Assembly (NCBI GenBank): GCA_002715545.1
Contig: PAZI01000012.1
Location: forward strand, 29,208 to 34,290
Length of the DNA stretch: 5,083 nucleotides
Reading direction: 5' to 3'
DNA from: Methanobacteriota archaeon
GTDB lineage: Archaea > Thermoplasmatota > Poseidoniia > Poseidoniales > SP79
This document shows, in pieces, positions 1-5,083 of the stretch. Under the pieces are notes generated by a model. The model made no database searches. It had not been told where the DNA came from and saw only the letters and a program-made list of their open reading frames with translations. Within the stretch, counting starts at the first letter, position 1. Each line of letters starts with the position of its first letter. A program made the position numbers and the translations under genes.

Positions 1-783
1 GTCAAAGAAGTTCACGTCACTGTCGAGGAGACCCCTATGGGCACGGCAGGTGGGATCAAACTAATGCAGGACTGGATAGAGGATACATTTGTCGTCGTCA
101 GTGGAGATAACCTCACCTCCTTTGACATTGCACCTCTGGTCAGGATGCATGAAACTCGAAAAGCAGATGTCAGCATGGCATTGTGGGAGGTCGAAGACAC
201 ATCCGAATTCGGCATTGTTGACTGCGACGCAGGCGGCCGAATAGTGAGGTTTCAAGAAAAACCCGCGCCAGGGGAGGAGTTTTCGCGCTTGATTAATGCG
301 GGATTGTATATCGTCCAACCGAACGTCCTCGAGCAGATTCCTGAAACTGACCCTTGTGATTTCAGCAGGGATCTATTTCCCTCTATGCTCCGAGCCGGCC
401 AGAAATTGTATGCTACTTCACTACAAGGTACTTGGTACGATATTGGTCGGCATAGCGATTTAGCAAGAAGCCAGATTGAGATAGCATCTGGACAAAGCCA
501 TTTAGTCGAAGGAATTCATTTAGAGGGATCTTTGGTCAAACGCGAGTCGTGGCAAGCAACAACGTCTCGCGTTGCCTCATCAGCGTCTTTGGAATGCAGC
601 ATTATACATCCTGGGGCATCTGTGGGTGAACATGCCAAAGTTTCGAGTTGTATCGTTATGCGCGGAGCTCGTGTAGAGGAACATACTTCCATCCAGGGCC
701 TCATTATCCCTCCTGGCCATACGATTGGGCCGATAGACACGCCCTCAATGGCGGGAGCCCTGGCAGGACATCTTGCCCGATGA
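1..783 (+). CDS. Sugar-phosphate nucleotidyltransferase, C-terminal part (5' end off window)
   Basis: The enzyme would join a nucleoside triphosphate and a sugar 1-phosphate to give an NDP-sugar plus pyrophosphate, feeding glycan or surface polysaccharide synthesis in the cytoplasm. The frame is open from base 1, so the start lies upstream; 260 residues are visible. Seen, in window numbering: EETPMGTAGG at about 9-18 (sugar-nucleotide-binding stretch of the RmlA/GCD1-like family), SGDNLT with the metal-binding Asp at 36, FQEKP at 84-88, NAG at 99-101, and WYDIG at 145-149 with the second conserved Asp. From about residue 165 onward come imperfect hexapeptide turns (for example IIHPGASVGEHAKV), a short left-handed beta-helix tail as in COG1208 proteins. 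Roughly the first 70-80 residues, including the GxGTRL nucleotide loop, are missing because of the window edge. The sugar and nucleotide cannot be told from this part; glucose-, mannose- or GlmU-like activities all remain possible. It converges with the symporter gene, 20 bases between stops. Confidence 0.93.
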   Translation, partial: VKEVHVTVEETPMGTAGGIKLMQDWIEDTFVVVSGDNLTSFDIAPLVRMHETRKADVSMALWEVEDTSEFGIVDCDAGGRIVRFQEKPAPGEEFSRLINAGLYIVQPNVLEQIPETDPCDFSRDLFPSMLRAGQKLYATSLQGTWYDIGRHSDLARSQIEIASGQSHLVEGIHLEGSLVKRESWQATTSRVASSASLECSIIHPGASVGEHAKVSSCIVMRGARVEEHTSIQGLIIPPGHTIGPIDTPSMAGALAGHLAR

Positions 784-803
784 ACACGTCCCTTCTGAAA
801 TAC

Positions 804-2942
804 TCAAGCAGATGTGGATTTGATGGTATAGTCTAGAGTAATCACTTCTGCCAAGTATTCAATCTCTTCACCGTCGTCAGTGTGTGAACAACCAACGCTC
901 CCGCCTGCTTCGGCTTGCACGCCGAGGGTAAGTTGAGGGTCGTGAGTTGAGCCAGGATTTGAGATGAAATACCCCGTGCCTAGCCCAGACAATCCGTGTT
1001 CGATAGATGATTTTGACACCCCGTCGACATTGCCGATCATAGAGTCGTTATACCATTTGACCTCCAAGATATGTGAAGAGGTCCCTGAACCGGAATTCTG
1101 AGCACTTGAATGATTACTTCTCTCGCCTACATCATTTGGCTGAATTGTTATTGTCCCACTAATCAAGTCTGACTCGGGCTCTGACGCACCTGGAACATTG
1201 CAACCTATTCCCGAGCTAGTTTCGTCTTCAGAATATGTCAGAACGACTCTGATCCCAACGATATTTTGGCCATTGATATCGCCAAGAGAATCTCGAGGCA
1301 GAACGAACATCTCTGTATCGCCATCGTCAATGTATTCTATGCCATCGAAAAAACGTATGCTTCCAAATGTTGCCTCGACAATCCAATCACCCACTTCGTC
1401 TGATTCGGATGCATCCCTGTCTGGACTTCCGACGAAATAAGCAACTTCGAATACTCCGAATGGAATAATGATGGCCGCTGCAACCGCACTCGCTTTTTTC
1501 CGGCCAGGCAAGCAGAATCTTCCAATTGGAGACATTTCAGGCGTCCTAATCTGGTTCAGGACGAAGTGAGTAGCGAATGCAGCCCCCATCCCCGGCACCG
1601 AGGGAAAGATGCCGTCCGAACCACCGAATCCCAAAAGTGTCCAACTTATGACTCCCGCAAATGCCGCGATCATCATGGCAATCGAGTGAATGGAATCAGG
1701 CCTGTACCCCATCCAGCGAATCGTTAGTAATGGGATGAAAATACCTCCTAAGCCGTAGACTGCTAGGATGACCAAAGCAAAAACAGAGTCGCCACCAGGA
1801 ACGTAGAGGCCGCCAATTGAGATCATCGTGGCAAATATTGCAACAACAAGCGTGACGATCTTTGTCGTCTTGTGATTCTCCCGCCATTCCGGTTTGATGT
1901 CGTCGGTAATCGCTGCAGTGCATGCAAGTACCTGGCTGTCAGCAGTTGACATCGTCGCTGCGAAGATTGATGCAAGAATCATGCCCACGCCGATGGCGGG
2001 CATTGTTTCCATCGCTAATGTAGGGAGGCCAAGTTCAGCATCAAACCCTTCCGCGTTGAATAGAACGCGGCTTGCAAACCCTATGAGTAGCATCAGCACG
2101 ATAAAAGGCGTCTGCCAAACAAAGAACCAGACCATTGCCTGCTTGCGATCACTGTCTGAACCTAACGTCATGACTCTAGATACGACTTGAGGTTGCCCCG
2201 CAACGCCCAAACCGCCTAAGAAGAAAGCAAAAACCCACATTGAGATTCCAAACCTCAAACCGGAGGGGTATAGATTCGTCAATGTAGGACTTTGTGCCTC
2301 AAGACCTGCATCCAATCCACTTAGCCCTCCGACTTCTTTGATTGCTATCCAGCAGAGTATTGTTGAGCCAAGCACCATGACGCATGATTGTGCTGCATCA
2401 GTCCAGATTGAGGCCCTAATCCCCCCGGCATAACAGTAAGCAACCACTAGGATGAATCCTATCAGAATCCCGACTATCTCGGGCCACCCCATCATCACGA
2501 AGAGAGCCTTGCCGCCTGAAGTAAGCTGGGCTGCTGCATAGATTCCCAAAAAGAGGACTGATAGCGCCGCAGCTAATTTCGCTTCAGGTGCGCCGGCTTT
2601 CTCAGCCACGAGGGAAGAGAGTGATCGAACCCCTCTCTCTTGACCCTCCTCTTGGATGAATTTGTAGAGCCATACCCATGCCAGAACTTGCCCCACTGTG
2701 GAAACGATGCCCAGCCATATTACGGAATAACCAACCATGTATGTGAATCCGATGAAACCAATGAACATGTAGCCAGAGTTCCACGTACTAACTGCTGACA
2801 GGGCAGCTAGAGCTGGATGCATTCCTCGCCCTGCGATGAGGTAATCATCAGTGGTGTCCTGCTTTACACGTACGCTTGCAAGACCTACTGCGGTGAAGAA
2901 CCCCAAGAACAGGAGGAACGAAAGCACGACGGCAAGGTCCAT
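804..2942 (-). CDS. PutP-type sodium:solute symporter (SSS family) with a C-terminal outer domain
   Basis: A 712-residue membrane protein expected to import a solute driven by a sodium gradient; the substrate is unknown, and proline is only the best-known case for this branch. Hydrophobic segments fit about 13 helices up to residue 465, the SSS core. Seen: AGRGMHP at 37-43, SGYMFIGF at 56-63, AGQPQVVSRVM at 248-258 (compare the GQPH segment of PutP), and MSTADSQVLACTAAITDD at 331-348, whose Ser332-Thr333 match the sodium-binding Ser340-Thr341 of E. coli PutP. The PutP Asp55 position appears to be Trp54 here. A basic loop (RFCLPGRKK, 475-483) precedes an extra helix at about 484-505, which should put residues 506-712 outside the cell. 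SSS proteins are usually about 450-600 residues, so the tail is an addition. The ATG at 2942 is the only possible upstream start: an in-frame TGA lies at 2970-2972 with no start codon between. No good Shine-Dalgarno site precedes it. It follows the PqqB-like gene by 67 bases. Confidence 0.96.
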   Translation of the reverse strand: MDLAVVLSFLLFLGFFTAVGLASVRVKQDTTDDYLIAGRGMHPALAALSAVSTWNSGYMFIGFIGFTYMVGYSVIWLGIVSTVGQVLAWVWLYKFIQEEGQERGVRSLSSLVAEKAGAPEAKLAAALSVLFLGIYAAAQLTSGGKALFVMMGWPEIVGILIGFILVVAYCYAGGIRASIWTDAAQSCVMVLGSTILCWIAIKEVGGLSGLDAGLEAQSPTLTNLYPSGLRFGISMWVFAFFLGGLGVAGQPQVVSRVMTLGSDSDRKQAMVWFFVWQTPFIVLMLLIGFASRVLFNAEGFDAELGLPTLAMETMPAIGVGMILASIFAATMSTADSQVLACTAAITDDIKPEWRENHKTTKIVTLVVAIFATMISIGGLYVPGGDSVFALVILAVYGLGGIFIPLLTIRWMGYRPDSIHSIAMMIAAFAGVISWTLLGFGGSDGIFPSVPGMGAAFATHFVLNQIRTPEMSPIGRFCLPGRKKASAVAAAIIIPFGVFEVAYFVGSPDRDASESDEVGDWIVEATFGSIRFFDGIEYIDDGDTEMFVLPRDSLGDINGQNIVGIRVVLTYSEDETSSGIGCNVPGASEPESDLISGTITIQPNDVGERSNHSSAQNSGSGTSSHILEVKWYNDSMIGNVDGVSKSSIEHGLSGLGTGYFISNPGSTHDPQLTLGVQAEAGGSVGCSHTDDGEEIEYLAEVITLDYTIKSTSA
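807..1427 (-). other. Outer C-terminal domain fused to the symporter (residues 506-712)
   Basis: This part of the symporter is soluble, acidic and rich in Ser, Gly and Asn, unlike the hydrophobic core before it. Several stretches look like beta strands (IVGIRVVLTY at 561-570, SHILEVKWY at 623-631, LTLGVQAEAG at 671-680, EYLAEVITLDYTI at 695-707), suggesting a beta-sandwich. Only two cysteines occur, Cys581 in SSGIGCNVPG and Cys685 in GSVGCSHTDDGEE, which could form a disulfide outside the cell. Two N-glycosylation sequons are present, NHS at 610 and NDS at 632. A Ser/Asn/Gly-rich loop lies around 609-623. I recognise no named family. It might bind the solute, attach to the cell surface, or mediate contacts; none of these can be told from sequence. 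The outside location follows from the positive-inside rule and is inference. Confidence 0.75.
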
Positions 2943-3009
2943 TCCTACTATTGAAGGAGGTGTTGCGCATCAAGACTTCCAAAGAACGTAATGTATGATT
3001 AGGACATCG

Positions 3010-3879
3010 TTACAGTTCGAAGATAGCCCCTTGCTCGCAGACATTCCAGCCCTTATGCATTACTTCCAGTGATTGTTCGCTACCGAGGTCATGAAGCGGG
3101 TTCGTATGATTCAAGTGCAGGAAATGGATTTCCGGGTCCTGGGGATTGCGCCTGCCCAATCGTTCTAGCGAATCAACGACGGCAGGGTGGGGCACTTCAT
3201 CCATGTTCCTATCTGCGAGCTCATCGCTATCCCAAAATGTTCCATCAATAAGAGCGATGTCGACATCCATCTCGTCCAACCATTCTTTGAGCCCACGTCC
3301 ATGAAGCACATCGTCCCATGAATCAATATCGGGCAGAAATAGTAGGCGGCGTTCAGGACCTGTGACTAACAGGGCATGCGTGTCGGTCAATTCAGATCGG
3401 TGCGGAACTGGAATCGGAGTAATGGTGAAACCACATTTTTCCGTGGGCTCGAATGAGGTCCCTGCATCCCAAGGGCGGGGGAGCAGCGCCTCTTGTCGTA
3501 GGAGTTCTAACCACGCGGGAGTCTTATTCAAGAGAGAGATCATTGCGGGACTACAATACGTGATGAGGCCCTTGACTCCCATCACTTCTTTGCCAAAGAG
3601 GCCTAGCCCATCGACATGCCCTAAGTGAGCGTGGGTAAGGCAAAGACTAGACAAGACGCCTGCAAACCCCTCTGTTGAAGCCCAAATGTCGAATTGCCGA
3701 GCCATCTCTCTGCTCGCTTCAACAAGATGAAATGAATCGTCAGTGCCTTTGATGCCAAGGGCAACAGGAAATCGAGCTAGATCTGGCTCTTTGCGAGCTG
3801 CTTCGCAACATATTTTCTGGCACCCCACTTGAGGACGTCCACCGTCCTGAGAGGTGCCAAGAATTACGACTTTGACCAA
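3010..3879 (-). CDS. PqqB-like metallo-beta-lactamase-fold protein
   Basis: A 289-residue soluble protein of the PqqB-like branch of the metallo-beta-lactamase fold. It opens with VKVVILGTSQDGGRPQVGC, like the start of PqqB, followed by a Cys cluster at 20, 24 and 25 (PqqB has CxCxxC). The metal motif reads THAHLGH at 82-88, so the Asp of HxHxDH is Gly here; further possible ligands are His160 (VPHRSE), Asp184 (LPDID) and His258 in LHLNHTNP. LIDGTFWDSDEL at 211-222 and NHTNP at 257-261 are strong PqqB-family signatures. Bacterial PqqB acts in PQQ biosynthesis, but no pqqA, C, D or E gene is visible, so the reaction is unknown. Start choice: the frame is open to a TTG at 3894, giving 294 residues, but an 8-base Shine-Dalgarno match lies between that codon and the TTG at 3879, and the conserved fold begins right after the latter. 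It lies 45 bases after pdxS and 67 before the symporter gene, so cotranscription is likely. Confidence 0.9.
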   Translation of the reverse strand: MVKVVILGTSQDGGRPQVGCQKICCEAARKEPDLARFPVALGIKGTDDSFHLVEASREMARQFDIWASTEGFAGVLSSLCLTHAHLGHVDGLGLFGKEVMGVKGLITYCSPAMISLLNKTPAWLELLRQEALLPRPWDAGTSFEPTEKCGFTITPIPVPHRSELTDTHALLVTGPERRLLFLPDIDSWDDVLHGRGLKEWLDEMDVDIALIDGTFWDSDELADRNMDEVPHPAVVDSLERLGRRNPQDPEIHFLHLNHTNPLHDLGSEQSLEVMHKGWNVCEQGAIFEL

Positions 3880-3882
3880 GCC

Positions 3883-3890
3883 ATCACCTC
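3883..3890 (-). promoter_or_regulatory. Ribosome binding site deciding the TTG start of the PqqB-like gene
   Basis: Read on the minus strand the bases are GAGGTGAT, an exact complement of the conserved ATCACCTC at the 3' end of 16S rRNA. The GAGG core ends 7 bases before the TTG at 3879, a normal spacing. The site lies downstream of the other candidate start (TTG at 3894) and inside the longer reading, which argues for the shorter protein. Confidence 0.72.
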
Positions 3891-3924
3891 GCAATTCTAA
3901 GACGGCGCAGAGGAGGGCATGGGG

Positions 3925-4923
3925 TTACCAGCCGCGACTCTCAAGACGCTCAGAGGGTGCTAATGTATCTATTTCGATTCCAGGCATGGCGGTGCCAGCC
4001 ACTCTGCAAGCTTCAGCGACAGTTTTTGGATCGTCGAAATGATGGGTTGCGTCAACTATTGCGCGGGCTGTTGTAGAGGGGTCACTTGATTTGAAGATGC
4101 CTGAGCCTACGAAGATGCCATCCATGCCATGTTGCATCATGAGGGAGGCATCTGCAGGAGTTGCAATCCCGCCAGCCGAGAAAGTCACCACGGGAAGTCT
4201 TCCAGCTTGGCGTATTTGTTCAAGAATCTGGCGGATTTGATCCCTTAATTCAGTGATGCTGCCGAAAGGTGTGGCTACCGATCTGATCCCAATCTGTTGG
4301 TTAACCTGATTATTGAGCGCCTCATATTTCCGCATGATATGCTCTGCAACGATATCAAGTTCAGTCTGTACGTCTTGAACAACCTCGATCTCTTTTGCAA
4401 TCAGGCGGGCATGTGTAACAGCTGCCACTATATTTCCAGTACCTGCTTCTCCCTTCGTGCGTATCATCGCAGCTCCTTCGAGAATGCGCCGAACTGCTTC
4501 ACCAAGTTCAGTGGCTCCGCATACGAAAGGAACCTCGAATTTTCTCTTATCGACATGGAAGAATGGGTCGGCAGGGGTGAGCACCTCGGATTCATCAATC
4601 ATGTCGACCCCTAGGGCTTCAAGGACACGAGCTTCAGCATCATGGCCTATACGTGTCTTTGCCATGACTGGTATCGAGGTCACTTCCATGATCTCTTGAA
4701 TCATATCGGGATGTGACATTCGAGCAACTCCTCCATCTGCTCGGATATCAGCAGGGACACGTTCTAGGGCCATCACTGCAACTGCTCCAGAATCTTCAGC
4801 AATCGCAGCTTGTTCTGCATTGACGACGTCCATGATGACGCCGCCTTGCTGCATTCGCGCGAACCCCCTCTTGATCAGTTCGCTGCCGCGCTCCAATTGC
4901 TCGATATCTACGGTGCGTGGCAC
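3925..4923 (-). CDS. pdxS: Pyridoxal 5'-phosphate synthase, PdxS (Pdx1) subunit
   Basis: This is the synthase subunit of the DXP-independent vitamin B6 pathway. It condenses ribose 5-phosphate, glyceraldehyde 3-phosphate and ammonia into pyridoxal 5'-phosphate in the cytoplasm; the ammonia comes from the glutaminase PdxT, with which the family forms a 12+12 complex. The 332-residue protein is complete. Seen: [13 protein letters not shown] at 27-39 with Asp32, [18 protein letters not shown] at 52-69, MAKTRIGH at 87-94 with catalytic Lys89, [12 protein letters not shown] at 110-121, [10 protein letters not shown] at 155-164 with Lys157, [12 protein letters not shown] at 249-260, [12 protein letters not shown] at 269-280, and the end SERLESRGW. 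These match Asp24, Lys81 and Lys149 of the Bacillus subtilis enzyme with a shift of 8. About 30 extra residues lie between Lys157 and the LPVV strand, a feature known in archaeal PdxS. The start is GTG at 4923; no other start codon lies between it and the in-frame stop at 4957-4959, and the Shine-Dalgarno match is weak. No pdxT is present in the window. Confidence 0.98.
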   Translation of the reverse strand: MPRTVDIEQLERGSELIKRGFARMQQGGVIMDVVNAEQAAIAEDSGAVAVMALERVPADIRADGGVARMSHPDMIQEIMEVTSIPVMAKTRIGHDAEARVLEALGVDMIDESEVLTPADPFFHVDKRKFEVPFVCGATELGEAVRRILEGAAMIRTKGEAGTGNIVAAVTHARLIAKEIEVVQDVQTELDIVAEHIMRKYEALNNQVNQQIGIRSVATPFGSITELRDQIRQILEQIRQAGRLPVVTFSAGGIATPADASLMMQHGMDGIFVGSGIFKSSDPSTTARAIVDATHHFDDPKTVAEACRVAGTAMPGIEIDTLAPSERLESRGW

Positions 4924-4956
4924 AGTTACCGCGAGCCCATACGATTGATTAACCCT

Positions 4957-5083
4957 TCAATCAGCTAGAACTGGCGAGTCACCAGTGGCGATAGGGAGGT
5001 CAGGAGCTTCCTCGGCATTTCTTTCAATCCATTCGAATTCGGCCTCAGGTACGTCCATATCGCTGAAAATAGCGTCGACAGGA
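4957..5083 (-). CDS. Unrecognised acidic protein, C-terminal end only (5' end off window)
   Basis: An open minus-strand frame enters from the right edge and stops at TGA 4957-4959, giving 41 visible residues. They include FSDMDVPEAEFEWIERNAEE (6-25 of the visible part) and end in TGDSPVLAD. The composition is strongly acidic, with 12 Asp or Glu against a single Arg and no Lys, as expected of a real protein tail rather than a shadow frame; no other long frame competes here. It ends 33 bases before the pdxS start on the same strand, so it is probably the preceding gene of the same transcription unit. I do not recognise the family, and the visible piece has no motif that would show a function. 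Confidence 0.68.
   Translation of the reverse strand, partial: PVDAIFSDMDVPEAEFEWIERNAEEAPDLPIATGDSPVLAD

Noticed and set aside
1390..1480. Possibility that the symporter tail is a second gene joined by an assembly or frameshift error.
   Set aside because: The frame runs unbroken through a well-formed basic loop and an extra helix into the outer domain, and the topology is consistent, so a genuine fusion is more likely.
2954..2962. AAGGAGGTG on the plus strand, a textbook Shine-Dalgarno sequence.
   Set aside because: No start codon with a usable open frame follows at the right distance, and the genes here are on the other strand. On the minus strand it reads as the anti-Shine-Dalgarno sequence and gives no ribosome site for the symporter.
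2943..3009. Possible archaeal promoter in the gap before the symporter gene.
   Set aside because: The minus-strand sequence contains only a weak AT-rich patch near 2986-2998 and no convincing TATA box with a BRE element, so no promoter is called.
3362..3628. Plus-strand open frame of 88 codons.
   Set aside because: It is the shadow of the PqqB-like gene, with no ribosome site and no recognisable motif.
3894..3894. TTG at 3894 as the start of the PqqB-like gene, giving 294 residues.
   Set aside because: The five extra codons are encoded across the ribosome binding site, and the family begins at the following beta strand; the TTG at 3879 fits better. The longer form cannot be fully excluded.
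4297..4614. Plus-strand open frame of 105 codons.
   Set aside because: It is antisense to pdxS, whose protein is unmistakable in the opposite frame, and its own composition (many Cys and Asn) is not protein-like.
4943..4962. Inverted repeat GATTGA / TCAATC with an 8-base loop over the stop codon of the gene before pdxS.
   Set aside because: The stem is only 6 pairs and AT-rich, with no T-run after it, so neither a terminator nor a regulator is supported.
4970..4986. Inverted repeat ACTGG / CCAGT with a 7-base loop.
   Set aside because: It has only 5 pairs and lies inside a coding frame; such matches are expected by chance.

Overview
The window looks like a piece of an archaeal genome, most likely a planktonic euryarchaeon of the Marine Group II/III type (inference, moderate confidence). 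Three things point that way. The PdxS protein carries an extra segment of about 30 residues in the place where archaeal PdxS proteins such as that of Methanocaldococcus jannaschii have one. One gene has a ribosome binding site matching the conserved end of 16S rRNA in front of a TTG start. Encoded proteins and tails are acidic, and a membrane transporter carries a large acidic, Ser/Asn/Gly-rich outer domain. No rRNA, tRNA or other marker gene is present to settle the lineage. Coding density is very high: no gene-free stretch exceeds about 70 bases.

Layout. Bases 1-783 (+) hold the C-terminal part of a sugar-phosphate nucleotidyltransferase with a left-handed beta-helix tail; its start lies off the left edge. 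Everything else is on the minus strand and reads right to left: the last 41 codons of an unrecognised acidic protein (4957-5083), pdxS (3925-4923), a PqqB-like metallo-beta-lactamase-fold protein (3010-3879) and a PutP-type sodium:solute symporter fused to an outer C-terminal domain (804-2942). The gaps between these four are 33, 45 and 67 bases, so they could form one transcription unit. The nucleotidyltransferase and the symporter converge with only 20 bases between their stop codons.

How the genes may work together. PdxS makes pyridoxal 5'-phosphate from ribose 5-phosphate, glyceraldehyde 3-phosphate and ammonia with a PdxT glutaminase that is not in this window. The PqqB-like protein has no PQQ biosynthesis genes beside it and has lost the Asp of the usual HxHxDH motif, so a PQQ role is not supported. 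The symporter imports an unknown solute. Any functional link among the three is inference from gene order only. The most unusual item is the symporter's C-terminal outer domain with its likely disulfide pair; the rest is mostly ordinary core and transport gene content.
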